A DNA stretch of 64,000 nt from Fusobacterium varium. GTDB taxonomy: Bacteria; Fusobacteriota; Fusobacteriia; Fusobacteriales; Fusobacteriaceae. The notes under the pieces were generated by a model that worked only from the letters and a program-made list of their open reading frames with translations, did not search any database and was not told the DNA's origin. Positions 18,138 through 27,446 of this stretch are shown here, piece after piece. The DNA is taken from the NCBI GenBank assembly GCA_900637705.1, contig LR134390.1, forward strand, positions 1,860,001 to 1,924,000, given 5' to 3'. The stretch's first letter is position 1; every line of letters begins with the position of its first letter. A program made the translations under genes and the position numbers.

Positions 18138-18150
18138 TTTACTTGCCTGA

Positions 18151-18279
18151 CTTATAATTTTAAAATATAATAGAAATAAGAATGAATTAGGACTTTCTTC
18201 ATTAAATAAAGAAAGTGGAAGTATACTAGTTGATGCAGTTGTTTCTCAATTGAAAAATTTGCATATAGAGAAAGCTTAA
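18151..18279 (+). pseudogene. Possible gene remnant (C-terminal fragment)
   Basis: An open frame without a start codon ends at TAA 18277-18279 and encodes GLSSLNKESGSILVDAVVSQ, then LKNLHIEKA. Composition looks coding rather than random AT sequence, as at the C-terminus of a decayed gene. I do not recognise the family. It sits between the second tRNA operon and the acetyltransferase gene. Confidence 0.3.
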
Positions 18280-18327
18280 ATTTACATATTTATTTTATGA
18301 ATTTTATAATGAGGGAGGGAATCTCAA

Positions 18328-18875
18328 ATGGAAATTCGTTATGCAGTGGATAATGATTTAGACAGAGTATTAGATTTGCTAAGGACCAATCATGTGGATA
18401 CAATTTCAGAAGAAGAAAAGCAAAATGGGTTTGTTACTACTAACATTACTAAAGAACAATTGTGCAATTTAATGGAAGCTGAAAAAGGAATTACAGTAGC
18501 AGAAGATGGTGATAAGATTGTAGGATTTGCTCTTGCAGGAAGCTGGAATTTTTGGCAGCCTTGGCCACTATTTACATACATGATTGAACATCTCAAAGAA
18601 TTTGAACTAAATGGAGAAACATTGACAGTTGAAAATTCTTATCAATATGGTCCTGTCTGTCTAGATAAAAATATCGTGGTACAGGTATATTTGAAAAGCT
18701 TTTTACTTTTTCACTCAAAAGTATGGCTGACCGTTTTCCTTATATGGTTACATTTATCAATCAAGTCAATCCACGTTCTTATGCTGCTCATACAAGAAAA
18801 GCTAATATGATAGAAGCTGGCACTTTTGATTGGAATAACAATCATTACTGGTTGATGGCTATTCAAACGAAATAA
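18328..18875 (+). pseudogene. GNAT-family N-acetyltransferase, one frame break
   Basis: The frame from ATG 18328 (behind GAGGGAGGG) encodes a GNAT N-terminal half (MEIRYAVDNDLDRVLDLL, then GITVAEDGDKIVGFALAG). It breaks in the five-A run at 18667-18671. Adding one A restores CLDKKYRGTGIFEKLF, which contains the acetyl-CoA loop R-G-T-G, and the frame continues to TAA 18873-18875 (...NNNHYWLMAIQTK), about 182 residues. The substrate is unknown. The break is probably a base-calling error rather than decay. Confidence 0.75.
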
Positions 18876-18906
18876 TTTTATATTTTTTAATATCATGCTA
18901 AATAGT

Positions 18907-19029
18907 AAATGCAGGTGATTTATAAACTAAGATATAATTTCAGAACTTTTTCATAGAAATATTTTATACAAACCTTTCTAAGTCTATAAAATTCTAAAAA
19001 TTAATCTAGTTTTTTAGCCACCTGCATTT
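18907..19029. repeat. Long-armed hairpin with repeat-family interior between convergent genes
   Basis: AAATGCAGGTG (18907-18917) and CACCTGCATTT (19019-19029) are perfect 11-bp inverted arms. The interior resembles the element at 30392-30608, sharing AGAACTTTTTC and ACAAACCTTTCTAAG-like blocks and TTAATCTAG. It lies 12 bases after the ptsI stop and probably terminates both ptsI and the acetyltransferase transcript. Confidence 0.6.
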
Positions 19030-19041
19030 TATTTTAATTAA

Positions 19042-20769
19042 TTATTTTAAATTTTCTTTGTTAAATTTCTTTATAACTTCTAAAATCTCTTCAGATGTAT
19101 TTAATGTCATAACCTCTTCTACAAGAGCTTCACATTTTTTCTTATCTAAAGACATTATATTTTTCTTAATTCTTGGTACAGATATAGCTGACATTGAGAA
19201 AGAATCCAATCCCATTCCAAATAGAAGGGCTGTAGCTTTTTCATCTCCAGCAAACTCTCCACACATTGAAATAGATATTCCAGCTTCATGAGCACCTTTT
19301 ATTGAAAGTCTTATAGCTTCTAATACTGTTGGATTGTATGTATCATATAGATGAGAAATATTTTCATTTCCTCTATCTACTGCCAGTGTATATTGTGTTA
19401 GGTCATTAGTTCCTATTGAGAAGAAATCTACTTCTTCAGCAAAATTTCTAGCTCTGAATGCAACAGCAGGAGTTTCTACCATTATTCCTAAAGCTATATT
19501 CTCATCAAATTTAGCCCCTTCTGCTATTAATTCAGCTTTACATTCTTCAAGCAAAGCTCTTGATCTTCTTATCTCTGTTATATCCATTATCATAGGAAGC
19601 ATAATTTTAATATGCCCAAAAGCTGAAGCTCTTAATAAAGCTCTAAATTGAGTTTTAAGAATTTCAGGTCTATCCAGACACACTCTAATAGCTCTCCAAC
19701 CTAAGAATGGATTTTCTTCCTTTGGAAGCTGCATATATGGAAGAGATTTATCTCCACCAATATCCATAGTTCTAATAGTAACTGGTTTACCTTCCATTTT
19801 TTCAGCAACAGCTTTATATGCTTCAAACTGTTCCTCTTCTGTTGGAAATCTGTCATTATTCATAAACAAAAATTCTGTTCTGTATAATCCTATTCCTGTA
19901 GCACCATTTCTAAGTACACCATCAACATCTTTAGGTGATCCTATATTAGCCCATGCTCCTACTTTTATTCCATCTTTTGATATAGCTTCTTTATCTTTTA
20001 ATTGTTTTAAAAGCTCTTTTTCTTCAAAATATTCTACTTTCTTAGCTTCATATTTTGCAATCTCTTCTGCTGAAGGATCAAGAATAATATCTCCTTTTAG
20101 AGCATCAACTATTACAGTTTCTCCATTTTTTACCACTGAACATATATTTCCTGTACCTACAACTGCAGGAAGCTCTAATGATCTAGCCATAATAGATGAA
20201 TGAGCTGTTTTTCCTCCAATCTCAGTTATAAAAGCCACTACATTATTTAAATCAATTTGAGCAGTGTCAGATGGAGTAAGATCTTTAGCTGCTACAACTG
20301 TATTAGGAGGAAGTGAACTTAAATCTAAAATTTCCATTCCTGCTGTATTATAAAGCCATCTTTTTCCAATATCTCTAAGGTCTGCTGCTCTTTCTCTTAA
20401 ATATTCATCTTCTAGGTTAGACAACATTTCACAGTAATCATCTATTCCTCTTTGAAGAGCTGCTTCAGCACTTATTCCCTCATCTTCTATTATTTCAATA
20501 ACTTCATCAAAAAGATCTTCATCTTCTAAAAGTGTAATATGTCCATCAAATATCGCTGCCTTATCTTCTCCAAGCTTTTTGGCAGTTTTATCTCTTATCA
20601 CTAATAGCTGTTCTTTTGATTTTTCTCTTCCAGCTAATAGTTTTTCTTTCTCTTTTTCTGGATCACAATTTTTTCTTTCTTCAATAACAAGTTCTTTTTC
20701 GTGATATAAGAATACCTTTCCTATTGCAATACCTGGTGATGCATCAATACCCTTTATTTGTCTACTCAT
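19042..20769 (-). CDS. ptsI: PTS enzyme I (phosphoenolpyruvate-protein phosphotransferase)
   Basis: This 575-residue protein has the full EI layout. There is an N-terminal HPr-binding domain and the phosphohistidine loop GGKTAHSSIMARSLELPAVVG (His near 190). The PEP-binding barrel follows, with GIGLYRTEFLFM, MIMDITEIRRSR, GIMVETPAVAFRA and the active Cys in SISMCGEFAGD (near 505). It transfers phosphate from PEP to HPr, feeding all PTS sugar permeases; it is cytoplasmic. It follows ptsH with an 87-base gap that contains a hairpin. Confidence 0.97.
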   Translation of the reverse strand: MSRQIKGIDASPGIAIGKVFLYHEKELVIEERKNCDPEKEKEKLLAGREKSKEQLLVIRDKTAKKLGEDKAAIFDGHITLLEDEDLFDEVIEIIEDEGISAEAALQRGIDDYCEMLSNLEDEYLRERAADLRDIGKRWLYNTAGMEILDLSSLPPNTVVAAKDLTPSDTAQIDLNNVVAFITEIGGKTAHSSIMARSLELPAVVGTGNICSVVKNGETVIVDALKGDIILDPSAEEIAKYEAKKVEYFEEKELLKQLKDKEAISKDGIKVGAWANIGSPKDVDGVLRNGATGIGLYRTEFLFMNNDRFPTEEEQFEAYKAVAEKMEGKPVTIRTMDIGGDKSLPYMQLPKEENPFLGWRAIRVCLDRPEILKTQFRALLRASAFGHIKIMLPMIMDITEIRRSRALLEECKAELIAEGAKFDENIALGIMVETPAVAFRARNFAEEVDFFSIGTNDLTQYTLAVDRGNENISHLYDTYNPTVLEAIRLSIKGAHEAGISISMCGEFAGDEKATALLFGMGLDSFSMSAISVPRIKKNIMSLDKKKCEALVEEVMTLNTSEEILEVIKKFNKENLK

Positions 20770-20815
20770 ATTTTTTTCCCTTTCTTCATTTGTTTTATCA
20801 ATAATTACAATTAGT

Positions 20816-20848
20816 CAAAAAAATAGAAGGCACTTATACAGTACCTTC
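20816..20848 (-). terminator. Hairpin between ptsH and ptsI (partial terminator)
   Basis: GAAGG/CCTTC arms (20826-20848) form a hairpin with a flanking AC/GT pair, followed on the reverse strand by a seven-T run. Its position suggests that only part of the transcript continues into ptsI, keeping HPr in excess. Confidence 0.5.
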
Positions 20849-20856
20849 CGTTAAAC

Positions 20857-21120
20857 CTAGTCTTTTAAATTTTCAAGAAGGTGAGCTAATTGTTCTACAG
20901 CTGTATCAGCGTCATCTCCTTCAGCGTGTACAGTGATTTTAGTACCTTTTTTAACTCCTAGTGAAAGTAATTTTAATAATGAAGTTCCCTTAACTCTTTT
21001 TCCTGCCTCATTTTCTACTTCAATTTGAGAAGAAAATGTTTTAGCTAAACTTACAAATTCATTTCCTGGTCTAGTGTGCAGTCCAGTTTCATTTTTGATT
21101 TCAACAGTTTTACTTGCCAT
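20857..21120 (-). CDS. ptsH: Phosphocarrier protein HPr
   Basis: This 87-residue HPr starts at ATG 21120 (MASKTVEIKNETGLHTRPG); AGGGTGG lies at the right distance upstream, so the longer GTG-start version is unlikely. His15 in GLHTRPG accepts phosphate from enzyme I. A serine near residue 47 (KGTSLLKLLSLGV) is at the regulatory position phosphorylated by HPr kinase in many bacteria; no kinase gene is nearby. The size and fold pattern are standard. Confidence 0.96.
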   Translation of the reverse strand: MASKTVEIKNETGLHTRPGNEFVSLAKTFSSQIEVENEAGKRVKGTSLLKLLSLGVKKGTKITVHAEGDDADTAVEQLAHLLENLKD

Positions 21121-21152
21121 GTTTCTTTCCACCCTCTTATCTAAAAATTAAT

Positions 21153-21180
21153 TGTATAAAAAATTTACTCTTATTATCAA
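21153..21180 (-). promoter_or_regulatory. Predicted promoter of ptsHI
   Basis: On the reverse strand TTGATA (21175-21180), 16 bases, then TATACA (21153-21158), about 33 bases before the ptsH start codon. The match is moderate. Confidence 0.4.
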
Positions 21181-21260
21181 TAGACTACTTTATTTTACAC
21201 TTTTTGTCAATATCTTTTTATTTCCATAGATTCTAAAAAAACGAAAATTTGCATATCTAA

Positions 21261-21289
21261 TTGACAACTAAGCTAAGATGGTATAAGAT
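21261..21289 (+). promoter_or_regulatory. Predicted promoter of the FMN enzyme gene
   Basis: TTGACA (21261-21266), 17 bases, then TAAGAT (21284-21289), about 40 bases before the ATG at 21331. The -35 box is perfect. Confidence 0.6.
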
Positions 21290-21330
21290 AGGATAGTAGT
21301 GGAAATTTAGAATTATAAGGGGGTTTTAAT

Positions 21331-22347
21331 ATGGATATTAAAACTGTTAAGGAAAATGCAAGAGAAAAAATGAAAGGTTTCTGTAATTTGTGCAAAATTT
21401 GTGATGGTGTCTGGTGTTCCGGAAAAGTGCCTGGAATGGGTGGAACTGGTACAGGAGAATCTTTTAAAAATTCATATTTAAAATTGAAAAATATAAAAGT
21501 CATAATGAGAACAATCCATGATGCTACTGAACCGATTTTAACTACTAAACTTTGGGGAAAAGAACTTTCATTTCCATGTCTTGGAGCTCCTATAACTGGA
21601 ACTAAATTTAACATGGGTGGAGGAGTTACTGAAGAAGAATACTGCCTTGATGTAATAGGGGGAGCTATTGATGCTGGCACTATTGGAATGATAGGAGATA
21701 CAGGAGATGCAAGCTGCTATACTGCTGGTCTGGAAGCTATAAAAACAAATGGTGGAATGGGTGTTGCTATTATAAAACCTAGAAGCAATGATGAAATAAT
21801 AAAAAGAATCAGACTGGCTGAAGAAGCTGGAGCTATTGCAGTAGGTGTAGATGTTGATGGTGCTGGACTTATTACTATGAAACTCTTTGGACAACCTGTT
21901 GGTCCTAAATCTTTTGCTGAATTGAAAGAACTTGCTGCCTCTACTAAACTTCCATTTATAGTAAAGGGTATTCTAAGTGTAGACGAAGCTAAACTTTGTG
22001 TTGAAGCAGGAGTAGATACCATAGTTGTTTCTAATCATGGTGGAAGAGTACTCAATGAAACTCTTGCTCCTTGTGAGGTAATAGAGGATATAGTAAAAGC
22101 TGTTGGAGATAAAATCAATGTCCTTGTTGATGGATCAGTTAGAGAAGGAGTAGATATTCTTAAATATATGGCTCTTGGTGCTAAAGGTGTTCTTGTAGGA
22201 AGACCTCTTACATGGGGTTCTATCGGTGGAAGACAAGAGGGAGTTAAAACTATATTTGAAAATCTTAAGGGACAGCTTACACAAGCCATGATTCTTACTG
22301 GTGTAAAAGATATAAATAGAATCGATAAAAAAATTATCAGCAAATAA
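21331..22347 (+). CDS. FMN-dependent alpha-hydroxy-acid dehydrogenase family protein with N-terminal Cys4 motif
   Basis: This 338-residue TIM-barrel protein resembles the lactate/glycolate oxidase family. Visible signatures are FPCLGAPITGTKFN, the lysine in PFIVKGILSVDEA, the catalytic His in VVSNHGGRVL and the phosphate-binding end VLVDGSVREG...GAKGVLVGRP. Unlike classical members it opens with cysteines at 18, 21, 24 and 29 (FCNLCKICDGVWC), a likely metal or Fe-S site. The likely reaction is oxidation of a 2-hydroxy acid to a 2-oxo acid, with transfer to an unknown acceptor. AAGGGGG precedes the ATG. Confidence 0.85.
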   Translation: MDIKTVKENAREKMKGFCNLCKICDGVWCSGKVPGMGGTGTGESFKNSYLKLKNIKVIMRTIHDATEPILTTKLWGKELSFPCLGAPITGTKFNMGGGVTEEEYCLDVIGGAIDAGTIGMIGDTGDASCYTAGLEAIKTNGGMGVAIIKPRSNDEIIKRIRLAEEAGAIAVGVDVDGAGLITMKLFGQPVGPKSFAELKELAASTKLPFIVKGILSVDEAKLCVEAGVDTIVVSNHGGRVLNETLAPCEVIEDIVKAVGDKINVLVDGSVREGVDILKYMALGAKGVLVGRPLTWGSIGGRQEGVKTIFENLKGQLTQAMILTGVKDINRIDKKIISK

Positions 22348-22370
22348 TTTCTGCTTCATAGGGAGAGCTT

Positions 22371-22826
22371 ATGGATATATACAAGAGCACTATAGATGAT
22401 AAGGAAAATTTTGTTAAATTAAGAGTTTCCTTATTTAAAGAACTTAAAGAAATAGATGAAAACACAGAAATAGAAGAGTTAGTGAGAGAAACTGGAAACT
22501 ATTATACATCTCATATAGATAAAGATTTATTCTGTTGGTTTGCCAAAATAAATGGCAATATAGTTGCTGTAGCATCTATGTGTATATTTTGCAGAATTCC
22601 TTATTTTCAAAATCCTGTTGGACTTGAAGGATATATTTTAAATGTATATACCCTCCCTGAATTTAGAAAAAAAGGAGCTGCTTCAAAGCTTGTAAATGAA
22701 ATTATTACTTTTTCAAAAAACTCAGCTATAAAAAAACTATGGCTAAACTCCAGTGAAGCTGGAAAAGAAATATATAGGTCTTTGGGCTTTAAAGAAAATG
22801 ATAATGAAATGGAATTATTTCTTTGA
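22371..22826 (+). CDS. GNAT-family N-acetyltransferase
   Basis: This 151-residue protein has a GNAT core: a central strand pair (LFCWFAKINGNIVAVASMCI), the strand LEGYILNVYTLPEFRKKGAASKLVNEII carrying the acetyl-CoA loop R-K-K-G-A-A, and a C-terminal LWLNSSEAGKEIYRSLGF. The acceptor substrate cannot be read from sequence. It starts 24 bases after the FMN enzyme behind GGGAGAG, so it is probably co-transcribed, and a strong terminator follows. Confidence 0.85.
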   Translation: MDIYKSTIDDKENFVKLRVSLFKELKEIDENTEIEELVRETGNYYTSHIDKDLFCWFAKINGNIVAVASMCIFCRIPYFQNPVGLEGYILNVYTLPEFRKKGAASKLVNEIITFSKNSAIKKLWLNSSEAGKEIYRSLGFKENDNEMELFL

Positions 22827-22840
22827 ATTTAATTAATATA

Positions 22841-22879
22841 AAAAACGAAGCTTTCCTTTTTGGTTTGCTTCGCTTTTTT
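22841..22879 (+). terminator. Terminator after the GNAT gene
   Basis: CGAAGC (22846-22851) pairs with GCTTCG (22867-22872) and is followed by CTTTTTT. It closes the FMN enzyme-GNAT unit. Confidence 0.8.
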
Positions 22880-22884
22880 ATATA

Positions 22885-22980
22885 TTATAACTTAGTAGAA
22901 ATTAGAGATTTAGTACTATTTAAACATAGTTCTTATTAATTGGTGAAAAAACAAAGAGTTAGATTAATTTTTAAAGTACA
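22885..22980. repeat. Partial copy of the TAGTTATAGCTTAG repeat family
   Basis: TTATAACTTAGTAGAAATTA followed by GAGATTTAG matches the left end of the next element at 23031, and GTTAGATTAATTTTT resembles the 3' block of the 30392 element in reverse. No matching right end is seen. It lies in the 382-base gap between the GNAT terminator and ugd, which holds no gene. Confidence 0.4.
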
Positions 22981-23030
22981 ACATTCTTAAAAATATTTTC
23001 AAATTAAGCAATTTCAATAAAAAACAATCC

Positions 23031-23184
23031 TAGTTATAGCTTAGTGGAAATTAGAGATAATGTCGTTTTTAATGAAGTAAAATACCTCGTTAAAATTGGT
23101 ACTGTTTGAACGCAGTGAGTTTACCGATTTAAAGGTATGAGCAAAATTAATAGACTATATCTCTATTGTAGCTAAGGTATAACT
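23031..23184. repeat. MITE-like element with terminal inverted repeats
   Basis: TAGTTATAGCTTAG (23031-23044) is mirrored by CTAAGGTATAACTA (23171-23184), and the similarity extends through AGAGATA on both sides. The middle holds a GGTAC/GTACC-like hairpin with TTTGAACGCAGTGAGTTTAC. The element at 30392-30608 has the same termini and a related middle in the opposite orientation. No coding capacity is seen. Confidence 0.5.
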
Positions 23185-23208
23185 AAAAAATTCTCTCTTA
23201 AAAATTAA

Positions 23209-24529
23209 TTAATTTTGTCCTATTGGATAATATTTAAAAAGTTCTCTCACCCTTTTATCCTTTGCATAGACATTTCTCATATCGAAATAAAAATTATCCT
23301 TCATTCTATCTTTAATATTATCCAGATTCATACCTCTAAATTGATTCCATTCAGTTAATAAAACTATACCATCTACATCATTAGCCACTGAATATTCATC
23401 AGCACAATATATTATATTTTTTCTATATCTGCCAATCTCCATCTTGCTTCCTTTATTCCTTCTGGACAATAGGCATGTATTTTTGCTCCATTTTTTACAA
23501 GTCCTCTTATTATATCAATACTTGGAGCTTCTCTCATATCATCTGTATCAGGCTTAAAAGAAAGTCCCAGTATTCCTATTATTTTCCCTTTTAATCCGTT
23601 CATTTTAGTGATTATTTTATCTACCATTTTTCTTTTTTGTTTTTCATTTGCTTCAATTGCAGCTTTTATTACAAACATCTCCTCTCCATATTTATCAGCT
23701 ATATCTACAATAGCTTTTGTATCTTTTGGAAAACATGATCCCCCATATCCAGGTCCACAATGTAGAAATTTTGGAGATATTCTTCCGTCCATTCCCATTG
23801 CTCTTGCTATTTCCTGAGAATTAGAACCTACTTTTTCCGATAAAAGAGCTATTTCATTTATAAAGGAAATTTTTACAGCAAGAAAAGCATTAGAGGCATA
23901 CTTTATCATTTCAGCAGTTTCGATATTAGTAAACATAAAAGGAGTTTCATTTATAAAAAGAACATCATATACTTTCTTCATTATTTCCTTTGCCTTTTCT
24001 GTTTCATAACCTATTACTATTCTGTCAGGCCTCAAACAATCTCCTACAGCTTTTCCCTCTCTTAAAAATTCAGGATTTGAAACTATATCAAACTCTATAC
24101 TTTCTCCTCTTTCATCTAATTCCTTCTGAATATTATCTCTCACTTTTTTTCCAGTTCCCACTGGAACTGTTGATTTATCTACAATGACTTTATATTCATT
24201 TATATATTTTCCAATGTTAGATGCCACATCTAATACATAATGCAGATCAGCAGAGCCATCTAAAGCAGGAGGTGTTCCCACAGCTATAAATATGACTTCT
24301 GAATTTTCTACAGCATATTTCATATCTGTTGTAAATTCAATTCTTTTTCCTTTTATATTTTTATTAAAAGTTCCTGAAGTCCAGGTTCATATATAGGTAC
24401 TTTCCCTTCTTGTAAAGTTTCTATTTTATGTTCATCTATATCCATACATATTACTTTAGCCCCAAATTCTGCTATTATTACACCTTGAACAAGTCCTACA
24501 TATCCTGTTCCTATAACTGAAATATTCAT
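23209..24529 (-). pseudogene. ugd: UDP-glucose 6-dehydrogenase, two frame breaks
   Basis: ATG at 24529 (MNISVIGTGYVGLVQGVI) opens the NAD fold. The frame breaks at the five-T run 24358-24362 and again at the six-T run 23417-23422; one added base at each restores a ~440-residue enzyme. The middle has the catalytic signature HCGPGYGGSCFPKDTKA with the active cysteine, then LGLSFKPDTDDMREAPS, and the C-terminal part reads NDVDGIVLLTEWNQFRG. It oxidises UDP-glucose to UDP-glucuronate. It is last in the operon starting at 28157, supplying the substrate of the epimerase encoded just upstream. GGAG precedes the ATG. Confidence 0.9.
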
Positions 24530-24540
24530 TCTTTTCTCCT

Positions 24541-25583
24541 TTAGTCTTTATTAAGATTTTTAAACCAGTCAACAAATTTTACAATTCCATCTTCAAACTT
24601 TGTTGACGGATTATATCCTATTAATATTTTTGCCTTATTTATATCTGCATATGTTTTTTCAACATCCCCCATCTGCATAGGAAGTTTGTTTATTTTTACT
24701 TTTATTCCCAGTGTGTTTTCTATTACTTCTACCATTTCTTTTAAAGACACCACATGGGATTCTCCCAAATTTAATATTTCATAAACATCAGAATTATTTT
24801 TTAAGTAGTCAATAGACTTTGTTATTCCCTGTACAATATCTTTTACATATGTATAATCTCTAAATGTATTTCCATCTCCATAAAAAGGAATTTCTTTCCC
24901 TTCAAGTATCATTTTTGTAAATTTATAGATTGCCAAATCTGGCCTCTGCCTCTCTCCATATACAGTAAAAAATCTTAATTGAAACATATCTATGTTATAT
25001 AATTTATGATATACATGCCCTATTACTTCACAGCTCTTTTTAGTTGCTGCATATGGAGAAATAGCAAAATCTACAATATCTGTTTCCCTAAAGGGAGCTT
25101 TTTTATTATTTCCATATACAGATGATGAAGATGCCTGTATAAACTTTTTTATTCCTAATTTTTTACATATTTCGAGAATATTCATAGTTCCTCTTACATT
25201 AACTTCTTCATACTCTAAAGGTTTTTCTAAAGAGGGTCTTACTCCTGCCAAGCCTGCTAAATTAATTACAAATTCAGGATTTTCTTTTTCAAATATCTTT
25301 TCCAATTTGTTTTTATCTCTAATATCACAATAGTAAAGCTTATAATTCTCATCTGAGCTATTTACTACAAGCTGTGCTATCTTCTCATCTCTATCTTTTA
25401 AATTAATTACAGATTCTAATTTTTCCTTTCTGCCAACAGATTCCAATACATTTCTGCATTTTATATCTAAAGAATAGAACTCATCAAAGTTATCTACAGC
25501 TATTATCTTATTTTTAATTTCAGCAGCTCCTCTGTTAAATGCGACCCTATAAATCCTGCTGCTCCTGTTATCAAAATCTTCAT
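24541..25583 (-). pseudogene. UDP-glucuronate 4-epimerase-like NAD epimerase, one frame break
   Basis: The true start is ATG 25583 (MKILITGAAGFIGSHLTEEL), with GGAGG seven bases upstream. The frame is lost in the five-T run at 25511-25515; one added base rejoins it to IIAVDNFDEFYSLD, giving ~347 residues. Catalytic elements follow: the serines in QASSSSVYG and the Y-x3-K in SPYAATKKSCE. DNFDEFYSLDIK-type loops are typical of UDP-glucuronate 4-epimerases, which make UDP-galacturonate. Ugd, encoded just downstream, would make its substrate. In the raw sequence this gene appears fused to the preceding glycosyltransferase, which is an artefact. Confidence 0.85.
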
Positions 25584-27171
25584 TCATATCCTCCAATTTT
25601 TCCAGATAAAATAGTTTTACTATATCGTTATTTCCACGAGTAAATATTTTTTTATCTGCTATAAAGTAATTTTTAAACTTTTCCATATCTAATTCATCAT
25701 TTTCCAAAATAACAAACTCATCTTTCAACAACACTTTATCATCAAGTTTATTTATCTTTTTTCCAATATTCCACACATCTTCTATTTCAAAATCATCAGA
25801 ATATATTTCCCATTGAATTGGAATTTTCTTTGCCATGCTTATTTTAGGAATACTTTTATCATTTTTTTCTCTAATTTCTCTTTCTATAAACCAATTTGTA
25901 GAATTGTTAGCTATGAGCATTAATATTCCACTTCCCAATATAATATTTTTTATCTTGGCTTTATGATTTTTTGCTATATACAACCAGCAGTAAAAAGGAA
26001 TCATTATAGTCAAAATAATTAATATATAGCTTAAAGAAACATCTCTTTTTATATATCCACCTACAAAAAGAAAAATTGGTATTCCTAAAGATACTATCCA
26101 GATAAAAATACTTTGAATATGAAAAAGTACTCTGTCTGATTTTTTCAATTCATTCCACGTTTTTTGATAATAGTAGCTGCATATAGAACTGACCATTAAA
26201 CTTGAAGTTATGTAAATGGGTATTCCATATCTTTTCTTTTTCATTTTTATCAAAGATAACAGAATCAATACCAGCAAATTCCATAAGAATACAAAATTAA
26301 AAAATTTTTTGTCTTCTGCTCTTTCTTTGCTCCATTTTTTTACCATTCCAAATGCCGAGAAAAATATCCATATTCCCATATATACAAAATAATCCAGATA
26401 AAATAATATTCCCTGTGTGTGTTTTGAGTTCCATGTATCTTTCTCTTTTTCCATTACACTTAAAAAAATATCTTTATAATTTAATAACATCAGTACTGGC
26501 CATATTCCTGACAATAAAACTGCTGTACCTAATACTATTAAAATACCTTTCCAGTTCTTTTTATAATTTTCCATTCCATAGATATATCCATATGAAACTA
26601 TGAAGGGAAGTATCAAACCATAAAGTGCTACTGGTCCCTTGCTTAATATGGAACAGGCTAAAAATATTCCACTTATAATAAAATTTTTTATTTTCTCTTT
26701 TTTCATTCCAGCAGTAAAAAAAACTACTGTACCAAAAGCAAAAGCATAACTATACATATCCCAGCTATTTTCATTCCCTGTTTTTATCAGCATAAAAGTT
26801 GTAAGGGAGATAAATGCTGCTATAAAGCTGTAAAGGCTTTTCTCTGTCAATATCTTTACTAAATAGTAAATAAGAAATATTAATATAATCGATACAATAG
26901 CCACAGGTATTCTCAATAAATATTCATCTGTTGTATTGTGAAATAATTTCATCATTCCTGCTGTTATCCATGTTGGAAGAGGTGGTTTTTCAAATCTCAA
27001 ATTCCCATTTAATGTTGGTATCAGCCAATTTCCACTTTCTACCATTTCCCTAGATGTTATAAAATTTCTTGCTTCCATTAAGTCTGCATCTTTTACCCAT
27101 AAATTTGGAAAAAATGATACTAATGACAAAATAAAAATTATCAATGAATATTTTCTATCTTCGCTAGACAT
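25508..27171 (-). CDS. ArnT-like glycosyltransferase (GT83), lipid A/core sugar transferase
   Basis: This GT-C fold membrane protein opens with one helix and the first-loop motif of ArnT enzymes: DADLMEARNFITSREMV, then SGNWLIPTLNGNLRFEKPPL. Some ten hydrophobic helices follow to about residue 420, then a soluble tail. It should move a sugar from an undecaprenyl-phosphate carrier to lipid A or core on the periplasmic face. The 3' end is uncertain: adding the base missing at 25511-25515 gives a stop near 25508, while another base missing near 25597-25601 would give an ATGA overlap with the epimerase. It begins one base after the LAB_N gene. Confidence 0.85.
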
Positions 27172-27172
27172 A

Positions 27173-27445
27173 CTAACTCCCTTTCTTCTTTATCAAATAT
27201 ATGTTCCTAGAATAAATAAGCAGATTAGGTGCCTGCCCAAGAATAAAAACCGGATCTTTTCTATATATAGCATAACTTAAAAGAAGAGCACTCCCTCCCA
27301 AGCTGAATATCCAGAATGAAAATGGAATAACACTTTTTCCTGCCTTCTCACTTGCTATCCACTGAACAATGAACCTCATTGAAAATAGAACCTGTCCTAT
27401 CATTCCTATTATTACAAAAAAGTCCCATCTCAAAAATTTTTCCAT
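27173..27445 (-). CDS. LAB_N (lipid A biosynthesis N-terminal) domain membrane protein
   Basis: This 90-residue protein has three hydrophobic helices and the LAB_N signature: GQVLFSMRFIVQWIASEKAGKS, then VIPFSFWIFSLGGSALLLSYA and IYSRNIYLIKKK at the end. The family resembles small multidrug-type or PQ-loop membrane proteins and is often found between ArnC-like and ArnT-like genes. It may help flip or handle the lipid-linked sugar. It is separated from both neighbours by a single base. Confidence 0.9.
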   Translation of the reverse strand: MEKFLRWDFFVIIGMIGQVLFSMRFIVQWIASEKAGKSVIPFSFWIFSLGGSALLLSYAIYRKDPVFILGQAPNLLIYSRNIYLIKKKGS

Positions 27446-27446
27446 T

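Noticed and set aside
24541..27171. A bifunctional glycosyltransferase-epimerase
   Set aside because: The epimerase N-terminal glycine motif is intact in another frame with its own start; the fusion comes from a single missing base.
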